Positions 49,130-58,825 of a stretch of DNA of 64,000 nt are shown here, piece after piece. Source of the DNA: CAVQMC01 sp963713505 (GTDB lineage Bacteria; Bacteroidota; Ignavibacteria; Ignavibacteriales; Ignavibacteriaceae); NCBI GenBank assembly GCA_963713505.1, contig CAVQMC010000025.1:232429-296428 (forward strand), in the 5' to 3' direction. Position 1 is the stretch's first letter, and each line of letters opens with the position of its first letter. A model generated the notes under the pieces. That model saw nothing but the letters and a program-made list of their open reading frames with translations, did no database searches and was not told the origin of the DNA. The position numbers and the translations under genes were made by a program.

Positions 49130-50087
49130 ATGAAAGCATATATAATTAAAGAACCCGGCGATGTAAGTAAATTTTAAATTATCTGAAGTTGATAAACCCA
49201 AAATTAACCCAGATGAAGTTTTAATTAAAACAAAAGCGATTTCTATAAATCCGGTTGATACTTTTGTCAGGAAAAACGAATCTTCTTTAAAAGGAATATT
49301 AAAACCCGGGAAAGATGAGAACGCATTTATTTTAGGCTGGGATGTTTCAGGAATAATTGAAGAAGCCGGAAGCAATGTAACGGAATTTAAAAAAGGCGAT
49401 GAAGTTTTTGGAATGATTAATTTTCCGGGACAGGGAAAAGCTTATGCGGAGTATGTTGCTGCGCCTGAAAATCAAATAGCTTTAAAACCGAAAGATATTT
49501 CTTTTGAAGATGCTGCTGCTGCCACACTTACCGCGTTGACTGCATGGCAGGGTTTGGTAACAAATGCAAAAATAAAAAAAGATGATAAAGTTTTAATTCA
49601 TGCTGCCGGCGGAGGTGTTGGGCATTATGCAGTTCAAATTGCAAAAAGTTTTGGAGCTTATGTTATCGGTACAGGCTCAACTTCAAAAAAAGATTTTGTT
49701 TTAAAACTTGGCGCAGATGAATTTATTGATTACACAAAGGAAAAATTTGAAGATAAAATAAATGATGCCGATATAGTTCTTGACTCAATTCCCGGAACCG
49801 AACATCTGCTTCGTTCAATTGCTGCTGCTAAAAACGGCGGAAGGATAATTTCCATTAAAACTAATTTTGAAGGGGAGATTGCCGAAAAAGCAAAAGCTAA
49901 AAATTTAAAAACTTATCGAATTTTAGTCAGTTCGAATGGAAACGATATGAAACAAATTGCCAAACTTTTGGAGGAAGGAAAATTGCATTCACATGTGTCG
50001 GAAAAATTTAAATTTGAAGATCTTCCCAAAGCGCATGAACAAATTGAAACCGGAAGCACTACGGGTAAAATTGTAGTGGTAGTTTAG
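49130..50087 (+). CDS. Zinc-independent MDR alcohol dehydrogenase/quinone oxidoreductase, one frameshift
   Basis: About 318 aa. The start M-K-A-Y-I-I-K-E-P-G-D-V-S-K-F at ATG 49130 runs into a stop; dropping one T from the run at 49172-49175 restores K-L-S-E-V-D-K-P-K-I-N. Further signatures are N-P-V-D-T, G-W-D-V-S-G-I-I-E-E-A-G, A-A-A-A-T-L-T-A-L-T-A-W-Q and the nucleotide-binding loop H-A-A-G-G-G-V-G-H-Y-A-V-Q-I-A-K. There is no structural-zinc Cys cluster. AAGGAAATAAATT precedes the ATG. Probably a NADPH-dependent reductase of quinones or enones. Confidence 0.88.
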
Positions 50088-50123
50088 CAGATAAATGAGA
50101 CATAAATAACAACATACGGACTT

Positions 50124-50945
50124 ATGATGAAAGTTATTAAAGAACAGACAATTTTAATTACCGGTTCAACTGATGGAATTGGTAAAGCAACAGCTTTAAA
50201 ATTTGCAGATAAAAATGCTAATTTAATTCTTCACGGAAGAAACAAAGAAAAATTGGATAAAGTTATTAATGATATAAAAGCCTCAACCGGAAATGAAAAC
50301 ATTGAAGGCATGACTGCGGATTTTTCTTCGCTTGATGAAGTGAGAAATCTGGCTGATGAATTCTTAAAAAAATATTCTTCCCTGGATGTTCTCATTAATA
50401 ACGCTGGTTCCGGCTTTGCCGATGAAAGAAAGAGTAAAGACGGTTACGAGTTAAGATTTGCCGTAAATTATTTAGCCCCTTTTTTACTTACACATTTACT
50501 CCTTCCTGCTTTAAAGAAGGCTGCACCTTCGCGAATTGTAAATGTAAGTTCGGCTGGCCAGTATCCGATTAATTTTGATGATATAATGTTCGAGAAAAAC
50601 TTTGATGCGGTTAATGCATACAGGCAAAGCAAACTTGCATTAATTATGTTTACGATAGATTTAGCTGAGAAATTAAAAGGTGAAAATATAACAGTAAACA
50701 GTCTTCATCCTGGAACTTATTTGGAAACTAAAATGGTAACCGAAGCCGGTATAACTCCTATGGGCAAACCTGAAACCGGAGCTGAAGCAGAATATTATTT
50801 AGCAGAATCCGAAGAACTTGAAGGAGTTACAGGGAAATATTTTAATGTGAAAAAGGAAGCAAGAGCCGACAGCCAGGCTTATGACAAAACTGCCCGTGAA
50901 AAACTCCGCAAGATCGGACTTGAATTAACCGGATTAAAGGCATAA
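50124..50945 (+). CDS. Short-chain dehydrogenase/reductase (SDR)
   Basis: A 273-aa classical-type SDR with the retinol-dehydrogenase-like layout. It has the cofactor loop T-G-S-T-D-G-I-G (13-20), N-N-A-G (92-95), catalytic Ser in N-V-S-S-A-G (~143) and Y166-x-x-x-K170 (Y-R-Q-S-K). The N-H-P-G-type element appears as L-H-P-G-T. Substrate unknown. It lies 36 bp after the MDR gene, in line with a small redox cluster. Two adjacent ATG codons (50124, 50127) are both possible starts. Confidence 0.92.
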   Translation: MMKVIKEQTILITGSTDGIGKATALKFADKNANLILHGRNKEKLDKVINDIKASTGNENIEGMTADFSSLDEVRNLADEFLKKYSSLDVLINNAGSGFADERKSKDGYELRFAVNYLAPFLLTHLLLPALKKAAPSRIVNVSSAGQYPINFDDIMFEKNFDAVNAYRQSKLALIMFTIDLAEKLKGENITVNSLHPGTYLETKMVTEAGITPMGKPETGAEAEYYLAESEELEGVTGKYFNVKKEARADSQAYDKTAREKLRKIGLELTGLKA

Positions 50946-50984
50946 ACAAAGATCTTCATTAAATTTAAAATCAAATTTTACTGC

Positions 50985-51365
50985 ATGAATACAAAATTAA
51001 TAATGAATGTTTCTTCATTTTTTTTGGGAATATTTGGTTTAGCTTTTCTTTTTGCTCCTGAGGAAACAATAAATTTATTAAATATAAAAATTGATCAATC
51101 CTATGTTATCCAGTTAATGGGTTCTGCATTTATTGCATTGGGAATAATAAACTGGATGGCAAGATCAATTGTGCTTGGCGGAATTTACGGCCGTGCAATA
51201 ATTGTAGGTAATCTTTTAAATTATCTAACCGGAAGTTTTGTACTTATAAAAAACGCTTCAAATCTAATTTCAATAGTTTTATTATGCATTTATTTGATAT
51301 TTACTATTTTATTCGGCTTCTTACTTTTTTCTGATCCTTTGAAGAAATATGCCGAAACAAAATAA
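50985..51365 (+). CDS. Four-helix integral membrane protein (126 aa)
   Basis: Four hydrophobic helices (about 4-22, 41-60, 67-88, 92-115). Small motifs such as F-A-P-E-E-T-I-N-L-L and M-G-S-A-F-I-A-L-G-I-I-N-W are typical of short DUF4345-like inner-membrane proteins. It lies 39 bp after the SDR gene and is likely in the same transcript. No function assigned. Confidence 0.65.
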   Translation: MNTKLIMNVSSFFLGIFGLAFLFAPEETINLLNIKIDQSYVIQLMGSAFIALGIINWMARSIVLGGIYGRAIIVGNLLNYLTGSFVLIKNASNLISIVLLCIYLIFTILFGFLLFSDPLKKYAETK

Positions 51366-51569
51366 AACCTAAAATTCTAAAAGTTCATCCTGCTGAATTT
51401 ATTATAAAAACTCAATTATTATATTGCTAAAAAATGATTAAAGCATTATTTTACATATAGTAATTTTGATGATGGGAGGAAATTGAAACTACAAAATAGT
51501 GGGTGGCATACGATGGAAAGGGAAAGTCTCAAAATGCAATTCAATTAATAAAAATAAGGGGAACTAATC

Positions 51570-52253
51570 ATGAGATCCATTCGATTTATAATACTATTTT
51601 TAATTATTGCAAATTTAACTTCAGCACAACAAACAAAAACAAAAAAGGAAGAACTGAAGCATGGGATACAATTCCAGATTGGAAGTTTATTAACATTGAA
51701 TAATTTTAATAATTATACTTTGTCTTACCGTTATAACTTTGATTCAAATAGCGGAATAAGAATTGGAATACTCACCGATGTAAACAATAATGACGAGGAT
51801 GTTACTGTAGTGGAAGATACAATTTCACTTAATCCAAATAATTATAGCCACAGTTATAATTATAAATTATCATTGCAATATTTGTTTAATGCTGCACAAT
51901 ACAAAAACTTCTATTTATTTTTAGGTGGAGGACCATTTATCTCAATCACTAAAAATGAATTCAGTTCAGAATATATTTATTCTTCATATATCAGCAAAAG
52001 CAAGTATGATCATAAATCTACTGCTTATGGTTTAGACTTATTATTTGGTGCTGAATATAAACCTCTGGAAAATATTGCAATCTCCGGTGAGTATGGCGTA
52101 ACTTTCAGCGGAGGCACAACCGATGTTAATGATGAAAGTATCCATGATTATTATAATTCAACTCAAGATGAATTTACTACTGAAAACGGTAAAATAAAAA
52201 ATTTTGAAATAAACAGTCTTGGTGTTAAACTGGGTCTTACTGTTTTCTTTTAA
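51570..52253 (+). CDS. Outer-membrane beta-barrel protein
   Basis: 227 aa with signal peptide 1-20 (ending T-S-A-Q) and AAGGGGAA before the ATG. Alternating strands such as Y-T-L-S-Y-R-Y-N-F, F-L-G-G-G-P-F-I-S and I-A-I-S-G-E-Y-G-V-T-F end in G-V-K-L-G-L-T-V-F-F, a typical BAM-recognised terminal Phe. Low similarity to named families; probably an OmpA/opacity-like barrel. Confidence 0.75.
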   Translation: MRSIRFIILFLIIANLTSAQQTKTKKEELKHGIQFQIGSLLTLNNFNNYTLSYRYNFDSNSGIRIGILTDVNNNDEDVTVVEDTISLNPNNYSHSYNYKLSLQYLFNAAQYKNFYLFLGGGPFISITKNEFSSEYIYSSYISKSKYDHKSTAYGLDLLFGAEYKPLENIAISGEYGVTFSGGTTDVNDESIHDYYNSTQDEFTTENGKIKNFEINSLGVKLGLTVFF

Positions 52254-52356
52254 TAATAGATCATTGTTTTCTTATTTTTATTATCAAAAGGTTTTTTGAT
52301 GCTTTGAATTTAATGAAATATATTAGTTAAAATAAATTAAACTGCAGGAGGCTAAA

Positions 52357-52908
52357 ATTAGAAATAGAAGTATTATTGTAAATATTTTTTCTACCGTTTT
52401 AGCCTCTTTATTTTTAATAGGATGTTCAGGTCCAATATATATTTTAAAGACTGATACACCGCCGATTGATGTAGGATTTTTAGGTTTCAAATGGAAAACT
52501 CCGATGGGTGTGGTTGATAGAGAACTTAGTAGCAGGCCTGGTGTAAATAAAATTCATGGTAAATATGAATATAATAAATATTTTTTCTCCGGTATTAACT
52601 TTTTAGGTGAATTAACAAGTGATTGTCAATTTAATTTTAGAGATCAAGGTTTATATTCAATAAGAATTACCATTAAACCTCAAAAAAAGAATATTCATTT
52701 AGTTGAGAAATTAAAAAGAGAGCTGACTAAATTCTATGGTAATCCAGCAGAATATCGCGGGAATGATATAATAAATCAGGATTATAATTATTATAAAAAG
52801 TTCACATGGCCTGGTCAAAAATTGATGTTATACTTAAAGAAAAATTTCTATATAATAATTGAAGCATACGAATATAGAAGTTCTGTATTTCATAGAGATA
52901 ATAATTAG
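52357..52908 (+). CDS. Lipoprotein with apparent ATT start codon
   Basis: The only standard start in this frame is an internal ATG at 52504, but the reading frame is open upstream. It begins with ATT at 52357, five bases after GCAGGAGG (52344-52351). From there a complete lipoprotein signal follows: basic start (I-R-N-R), hydrophobic core and box L-F-L-I-G-C at residues ~19-24. The 183-aa mature protein (D-V-G-F-L-G-F-K-W-K-T-P; K-F-T-W-P-G-Q-K-L-M-L-Y-L) has no recognised domain. The real start may be ATT, as in a few bacterial genes, or ATG with a base error. Confidence 0.65.
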   Translation: MRNRSIIVNIFSTVLASLFLIGCSGPIYILKTDTPPIDVGFLGFKWKTPMGVVDRELSSRPGVNKIHGKYEYNKYFFSGINFLGELTSDCQFNFRDQGLYSIRITIKPQKKNIHLVEKLKRELTKFYGNPAEYRGNDIINQDYNYYKKFTWPGQKLMLYLKKNFYIIIEAYEYRSSVFHRDNN

Positions 52909-53225
52909 TAAAAAAAGTGTTTAGTAAATAATTCATTTTATCTATAAAACACAATTTTTCATTTAACCTTCCTCCATAATAACACTATAAATATAAACTT
53001 CTTTTTTCAAATTTATTTATATTATTTGCGGACATTTTCTTTCATCAATTCTTCAAAACAACAATATATGTTATAGGAAAGCTTAACTTAAAAAATATTA
53101 AAATTGGTGCTTGATATAATTAAAAAAAACATTATTTTTGTCTTAAAACATCATGAATCAACATTTCTAAATAAAAGAAAAAAACTCTTTTATTAAACAG
53201 ATCTAATTTATAAAGTGGGCGAATT
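52909..53225. other. Intergenic region before the LuxR-type regulators
   Basis: AT-rich leader containing the promoter at 53111-53140; no gene recognised. Confidence 0.5.
53111..53140 (+). promoter_or_regulatory. Bacteroidota-type promoter
   Basis: TTG (53111-53113), a 19-nt spacer and TATTTTTG (53133-53140) fit the Bacteroidota consensus TTG-(19-21 nt)-TAnnTTTG. It lies about 80 bp before the first LuxR-type regulator. Confidence 0.5.
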
Positions 53226-55817
53226 ATGGAACTGCTTGAGCGCGAGGTATATTTAAATAAACTTAGCAATTCATTCCATGAATTATTAAAAAAAAATAGT
53301 TCTGTTGTTGTAATTTCCGGTGAAGCGGGAATAGGTAAAACTTCGTTGGTCGAAAAATTTGTTCAGGAAGTAAAAGATCAGGTAAATATCTTATGGGGAA
53401 CCTGCGATGCATTATTTACTCCTCGTCCACTCGGACCTTTATATGATATTGCCGCACAGTTAAAAAACGGTTTATTAAATTTATTGGATAGTCAAACAGC
53501 CCGCTCAACTATTTTTGCAAAATTTTATACAATACTTAAGGAAAGCAGTCTGCCGAATATTTTAATCATAGAAGATGTTCACTGGGCAGACGAATCAACA
53601 TTGGATTTAATAAAATATTTAGGAAGAAGAGTTGATAAAATAAATTCACTTTTTATAATTACTTATAGAGATGATGAAATTGGTTCGGAACATCCGTTAA
53701 GATTAGTATTAGGTGATATACCTGCAAAAGATTTAATCAAAATTAAATTGCCTGCTTTAACCGAAGCAACAGTAGAAAAGCTTGCAGATAAACATGGAGT
53801 TAAAAATCTTTATCAGGCTACTTCCGGAAATCCGTTTTTAGTTACGGAATTATTAAACCATAAAGAAGTAGGTGTTCCCTCAACAATAAAAGATTCAATA
53901 TTAACCAGGGTTTCAAGATTATCTGAACATGCAAGAGATTTTGTTGAATTGGTATCTATTGTTCCTACCAAAGCAGAAAAGTGGCTGGTAAATGAAATTA
54001 TTCCTTTAGATCCTAAGTTACTGGACGAATGTTTCAACTCAAAAATTCTGAAAATAGATGAAGGAGCAATTTCATTTAAACATGAAATAAGCAGATTGGT
54101 TGTAGAAGAATCTTTAAATGATTTAAAGAGAGAACTTTATAATGAAAAAATACTTCAGATTCTACTTAAACAGGATAAAATTGAAAATCATTTAGCACGA
54201 ATAATACATCATGCGGCAAAATCAAATAATAAAAAAGTTATAATAAAATATGCTCCAATTGCTGCGAAGCAGGCTTCAAAATTAGGTGCTCATTTATTGG
54301 CAGAAAGTCACTATAAAAATCTATTAAAATTTGCCGATGAACTTTCTATTAAAGATAAAATAGATATTTATGAGAATAAATCGTATGAATGCTATCTTAA
54401 TGGAAAAGTTGGACAAGGGATTAAGGATGGTGAAACTGTGTTAACTATGCTTAAAGAATTTCCGGATCCAATACGCGAAGGTGAAAATTACCGGCGTATT
54501 TCCAGAATGCTTTGGTATGACTGCAACGATAAAAAAGCCGAAGAATATGTTGACAAAGCAATTGAAATTCTAGAAGATCAGCCCCATGGGAAAGAACTTG
54601 CATTAGCCTACAGTAATAAATCACAGACTTATATGTTAAGAGAAGAAACGGAGCAAGCTATTAAATGGGGAGAAAAAGCATTAAAGTTAGCAGTTAAAAT
54701 AAAAGATCAGGAAATTGAGGCTCATGCACTCAATAATATCGGTACTGCAAAAATGTTTATTGATGATTCTACAGGAGAAGAGTTTCTTCAAAAGAGCCTT
54801 AAAATATCTTTGCAAAATGATTTTGCTGAACATACAATGAGAGCTTATATAAATTTAGGCTGTCTCTTGCTTCAAAAAAGAGATTTAAAAAGAGCAAACA
54901 AATATTTTACGGAGGGAAGCGAATATTGCAGCGATAAAGATTTATTTACATTGATTTTATGTATGGCTTCTCATCTTTCAAATGTTAAATTGTACCTTGG
55001 GGAATGGGATTCTGCAATTGAAACAGCAAACACCGTATTTCAAAATGAATATGTACCTGACGGAAATAAAATAATTCCTTTATTCATAATTGGAATTATA
55101 CGCGCAAGAAGAGGTGATCCAGGATTTATGAACTTATTTGATGAATCCAACAGGCTGGCGGCTAAATTAAGAGAAATAGATAAAATTGTAACAATTAAAT
55201 CAGCAACTGCCGAAGCTTATTGGCTTCAAAATAAATTAGATGAAATTATAGAAGAAATCGAGTTATTGTATAGAAAAATTCAATATACAAATAATCCATG
55301 GTATTATGGATCTCTTTCTTATTGGCTGTGGAAAGCCGATAGATTAAAAGAGATACCTAAAAAAATTGCCCGACCTTATTTACTTCAAATTACAGGCAAG
55401 TGGAAAGAAGCATCCGAACTATGGAAAGAATTAAATTGTCCTTATGAACAGGCGATGGCATTAAGTGAAGGGGATGAAGAGGCAATGAAACAAGCCGTAG
55501 AATTATTTAATCAATTAGGTGCTTCAGCGTCTTCGCAAATCATAAAACAAAAAATGCGGGAACTCGGTATTAAAAGTGTACCGAAAGGTCCAAGAAAATC
55601 AACTAAAATAAATCCTGCAGGACTTACTTTAAGACAGATGGAAGTTTTAAAGCTTTTAGGAATGGGATTAAGCAATAACGAAATTGGAAATAATCTCTAT
55701 ATTTCGCCCAAAACCGTTGATCATCATATCTCTGCGATCTTTTCAAAATTAAATATTCATTCCAGAACGGAAGCTGCTGCTTATTTACTTAAAAATAATT
55801 CTCAAAAAATAAATTAG
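53226..55817 (+). CDS. Large ATP-binding LuxR-family regulator (AAA-TPR-HTH), copy 1
   Basis: 863 aa. The AAA/NACHT-like N-terminus has P-loop G-E-A-G-I-G-K-T-S (~36-44), Walker B I-L-I-I-E-D-V-H-W-A-D-E (~113-124) and the R-P-L-G-P-L-Y-D-I-A element. Residues ~340-760 are helical repeats of TPR type (A-L-A-Y-S-N-K-S-Q-T-Y-M; E-A-H-A-L-N-N-I-G-T-A-K). The C-terminus (~795-860) is a LuxR helix-turn-helix: L-T-L-R-Q-M-E-V-L-K-L-L, N-N-E-I-G-N-N-L-Y-I-S-P-K-T-V-D-H-H-I. Such LAL/MalT-like proteins bind a ligand through the repeats and activate transcription. The twin gene follows four bases after the stop. Confidence 0.9.
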   Translation: MELLEREVYLNKLSNSFHELLKKNSSVVVISGEAGIGKTSLVEKFVQEVKDQVNILWGTCDALFTPRPLGPLYDIAAQLKNGLLNLLDSQTARSTIFAKFYTILKESSLPNILIIEDVHWADESTLDLIKYLGRRVDKINSLFIITYRDDEIGSEHPLRLVLGDIPAKDLIKIKLPALTEATVEKLADKHGVKNLYQATSGNPFLVTELLNHKEVGVPSTIKDSILTRVSRLSEHARDFVELVSIVPTKAEKWLVNEIIPLDPKLLDECFNSKILKIDEGAISFKHEISRLVVEESLNDLKRELYNEKILQILLKQDKIENHLARIIHHAAKSNNKKVIIKYAPIAAKQASKLGAHLLAESHYKNLLKFADELSIKDKIDIYENKSYECYLNGKVGQGIKDGETVLTMLKEFPDPIREGENYRRISRMLWYDCNDKKAEEYVDKAIEILEDQPHGKELALAYSNKSQTYMLREETEQAIKWGEKALKLAVKIKDQEIEAHALNNIGTAKMFIDDSTGEEFLQKSLKISLQNDFAEHTMRAYINLGCLLLQKRDLKRANKYFTEGSEYCSDKDLFTLILCMASHLSNVKLYLGEWDSAIETANTVFQNEYVPDGNKIIPLFIIGIIRARRGDPGFMNLFDESNRLAAKLREIDKIVTIKSATAEAYWLQNKLDEIIEEIELLYRKIQYTNNPWYYGSLSYWLWKADRLKEIPKKIARPYLLQITGKWKEASELWKELNCPYEQAMALSEGDEEAMKQAVELFNQLGASASSQIIKQKMRELGIKSVPKGPRKSTKINPAGLTLRQMEVLKLLGMGLSNNEIGNNLYISPKTVDHHISAIFSKLNIHSRTEAAAYLLKNNSQKIN

Positions 55818-55821
55818 TTTG

Positions 55822-58419
55822 ATGATTTTTTTAGAACGTGAAAATTATTTACTTGAATTAAATAACTCATTCGAAAAACTTTCCGGCGGTGTTGGAACAA
55901 TAGCGGCATTATTCGGAGAAGCTGGAATTGGCAAGACAACTTTAGTTGAAAAATTTGTAGAAGGTGTTAAAGATCAAGTAAATGTTTTATGGGGAACCTG
56001 CGATGCATTATATACTCCTCGTCCGCTTGGACCTTTATATGATATTGCCGCACAGATGAAACCAGGTCTGCTGAATATTCTTTACGAACATAAAGCAAGA
56101 ACCAAAATTTTTACAAAATTCTTAAATGATCTGCAAAATAATAAATTGTTAAACATTGTAATCATTGAAGATATTCACTGGGCCGATGAATCTACATTAG
56201 ATTTAATAAAATATCTAGGGCGAAGGATTGATAAACTTAATTTACTTTTAATTACAACTTTTAGGGATGATGAAATTAGTAATAATCATCCGGTTAAACT
56301 TTTATTTGGAGATATACCTACTAAAAATTTAGTGAGGATAAAACTTAATCCTCTCTCTGAAGAAAGTGTAGACAATCTTGCAAGAAATTATAAGAAATCA
56401 ATTCCCGAGCTTTACAAAAATTCAGGCGGTAATCCTTTCTTTATTTGCGAAATACTTGAAAACACGGATAACAATATCCCTGTTTCGATTAAAGATGCTG
56501 TCCTTTCTAAATTATCCAGAATGCCGAATAAATTAAAAGAATTTATTGAAATGATCTCCGTAATTCCCGGAAAAATTTCAAAAGAATTTCTCAAATCTTT
56601 TTTTGATGATGATATATCGTTAATTGATGATGCTGTTAATTGCGGAATATTAAAAATAGATTCAAGCGGAATAATATTTAAGCATGAACTTGTAAGGTTA
56701 TCGATTGAAGATTCAATTTCTACAATAAAGAAAGAAGAATTAAACAAAATTATTCTCAATAATTTATTAAAAGGAAAAAATATTGAGAATAAATTATCTG
56801 GAATTGTTCATTATGCTATAAATGCAAATGATATTAAAATCATCTTAAAATATACACCACTGGCTGCAGAACAAGCGCAGAATCTTCGTGCACATCGTGA
56901 AGCTGCTTCTCATTATCTAAAGTTATTAAATTATCATGATCATTTTTCTCAGGCAGAATATGCCAATTTTCTGGAAAAATATTCCTACCAATGTTACTTA
57001 ACTAATCGACCTGCGGTTGCATTGGAAGCAAGAAAAAAGTCTTTAGAGATTTGGGGAAATCTAAAAGATTATATGAAAATTGGTAATACATATAGATGGC
57101 TTTCGAGATTATCGTGGTTCTTAGGAAGAAAATCGGATGCTGAGAAATATGGAATAGATGCAGTAAATTATTTAGAAAAATTTCCAGGTACTGATGAATT
57201 AGCAATGGCATATAGTAACCGATCCCAACTATTTATGTTGTCGGATAATATTGATAATGCCGTAAGATGGGGAGAAAAAGCCATCGTAATTGCCGAACAA
57301 AACAACAATTACGAAATACTTTCTCATGCTTTAAATAATGTTGGAACAGCCTTAACGACAAATAAATATGATAGTAATGGTGAAGAAAAATTATTAAGAA
57401 GTCTGAACATTGCTTTGGAAAATGATTATGAAGAGCATGCAGCCAGAGCATATACAAATCTTGGCTGCCGGGCAACGGATAACATGGTTTATAAAAAGGC
57501 AATTAATTTTTTTACTGAAGGTATTAACTATTGTATAGAACATGATCTTAATGCGTGGATGATATATATGCAATCATGGCTGGCAAGAGTATATTTTGAA
57601 ACAGGCAAATGGGATGAGGCAGGTGATTTGTCCCGGTCAATACTTGCATTAAATAATATTTCTTTAATTTCAAAAATTCCTGCATTAACAACTCTAGGAT
57701 GGCTGCGCCTAAGAAGAGGAGATCCGGATGCACTTAGGTTATTAAATGAAGTAAAAGATTTTGCATTAATAACCGGAGAGATTCAGCGCATCGGTCCGAT
57801 TTCCGCAGCTTTATTGGAAGCGTTTTGGTTAAATAACGAACCTATTGAGTACTTGTCTTTTGGTAGCATGGGGTTTGAATTAGCCCTAAAACAAAAAAAT
57901 AAAAATGTTTTAAGTTATATTTCAATGTGGCTCTGGAAAAATGGGAATTTATATTCGGTGCATGCTGATATCAAAATGCCTTTTATGAACATAATTCAAG
58001 GTGATTGGAAAACAGCCGCCGAATTTTGGCATAAAATCGGCTGCCCATACGAAGAAGCTTTGGCATTATCTGACGGAAATAAAGATTCAATGTTAAAAGC
58101 TTTAGAAATTTTTCGGAAACTTGGTGCTAATCCGGCTGTTGAAAAACTTCAGCAAATATTGAGGAAAAGAGGTTTTAAGAAAATACCTCGCGGACCTTAT
58201 AAGTCCACAATGAATAATTCATGGGGATTAACTAAAAGACAATTAGAAGTACTAAAATTTGTAGCAAAAGGTTTTAGCAATATTGAAATAGGGAATAAAC
58301 TTTATATTTCGCCCAAAACCGTAGATCATCATATCTCTGCGATCTTTTCAAAATTAAATATTCATTCCAGAACGGAAGCAGCTGCTTTTATACTTTCCGA
58401 AGAGTCTGCAAAAAAATAG
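55822..58419 (+). CDS. Large ATP-binding LuxR-family regulator (AAA-TPR-HTH), copy 2
   Basis: About 865 aa, the same plan as the preceding gene: P-loop G-E-A-G-I-G-K-T-T, I-V-I-I-E-D-I-H-W-A-D-E, helical repeats and C-terminal LuxR helix-turn-helix. ATG 55822 (a TTG at 55819 would add one residue). The body has clearly diverged from copy 1. Two blocks are nearly identical in DNA: 55698-55781 versus 58303-58386 (82 of 84 bases) in the helix-turn-helix, and a stretch of about 87 bases after the P-loop with six differences. This suggests gene conversion after tandem duplication. Probable target genes are the DUF4242 pair downstream. Confidence 0.9.
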   Translation: MIFLERENYLLELNNSFEKLSGGVGTIAALFGEAGIGKTTLVEKFVEGVKDQVNVLWGTCDALYTPRPLGPLYDIAAQMKPGLLNILYEHKARTKIFTKFLNDLQNNKLLNIVIIEDIHWADESTLDLIKYLGRRIDKLNLLLITTFRDDEISNNHPVKLLFGDIPTKNLVRIKLNPLSEESVDNLARNYKKSIPELYKNSGGNPFFICEILENTDNNIPVSIKDAVLSKLSRMPNKLKEFIEMISVIPGKISKEFLKSFFDDDISLIDDAVNCGILKIDSSGIIFKHELVRLSIEDSISTIKKEELNKIILNNLLKGKNIENKLSGIVHYAINANDIKIILKYTPLAAEQAQNLRAHREAASHYLKLLNYHDHFSQAEYANFLEKYSYQCYLTNRPAVALEARKKSLEIWGNLKDYMKIGNTYRWLSRLSWFLGRKSDAEKYGIDAVNYLEKFPGTDELAMAYSNRSQLFMLSDNIDNAVRWGEKAIVIAEQNNNYEILSHALNNVGTALTTNKYDSNGEEKLLRSLNIALENDYEEHAARAYTNLGCRATDNMVYKKAINFFTEGINYCIEHDLNAWMIYMQSWLARVYFETGKWDEAGDLSRSILALNNISLISKIPALTTLGWLRLRRGDPDALRLLNEVKDFALITGEIQRIGPISAALLEAFWLNNEPIEYLSFGSMGFELALKQKNKNVLSYISMWLWKNGNLYSVHADIKMPFMNIIQGDWKTAAEFWHKIGCPYEEALALSDGNKDSMLKALEIFRKLGANPAVEKLQQILRKRGFKKIPRGPYKSTMNNSWGLTKRQLEVLKFVAKGFSNIEIGNKLYISPKTVDHHISAIFSKLNIHSRTEAAAFILSEESAKK

Positions 58420-58522
58420 GGAATAATAATCCAAAAAATGGGGAATTTTCCCGATTTATAATTCTTCTATACAAGCTAAGTTAACCTTCGAAATTAATTT
58501 ATTCAATTTAATCGGAGGTAAA

Positions 58523-58795
58523 ATGCCAAGATATTTAGTTGAAAGAATTTTTCCGGAGGGATTAATCATTCCCGTCTCAAATGACGGTGCACAAATCTGT
58601 TTGAATGTTGTAAATACAAATACAGATGACAATGTTACCTGGGTTCACTCTTATGTTAGCGATGATAAAAAGAAGACATTCTGTATTTATGACGCTCCAA
58701 GTCCTGAAGCTATTAGAAAAGCTGCCAACAAAAATAAGCTTCCCGTTGAGAAAATAACTGAAGTTAAAGTTCTCGATCCGTATTTCTATCTATAA
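58523..58795 (+). CDS. DUF4242 protein, cytoplasmic form
   Basis: A 90-aa ferredoxin-like-fold protein of the DUF4242 family (related to nickel-binding SCO4226). The pattern is P-R-Y-L-V-E-R-I-F-P-E-G, a middle V-T-W-V-H-S-Y-V-S-D-D-K-K-K-T-F-C-I-Y-D-A-P-S and A-I-R-K-A-A (~68-73). There is no signal peptide. CGGAGG precedes the ATG. It shares over half of its residues with the exported copy 30 bp downstream. Confidence 0.88.
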   Translation: MPRYLVERIFPEGLIIPVSNDGAQICLNVVNTNTDDNVTWVHSYVSDDKKKTFCIYDAPSPEAIRKAANKNKLPVEKITEVKVLDPYFYL

Positions 58796-58825
58796 AAATT
58801 TAAAAAAAATGAATAGGAGACAAAT

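Noticed and set aside
51483..51548. 21-codon ORF with TTG start after GGGAGG
   Set aside because: It is very short, ends just before the ribosome-binding site of the barrel gene and has no recognisable peptide features; a leader peptide is possible but unsupported.
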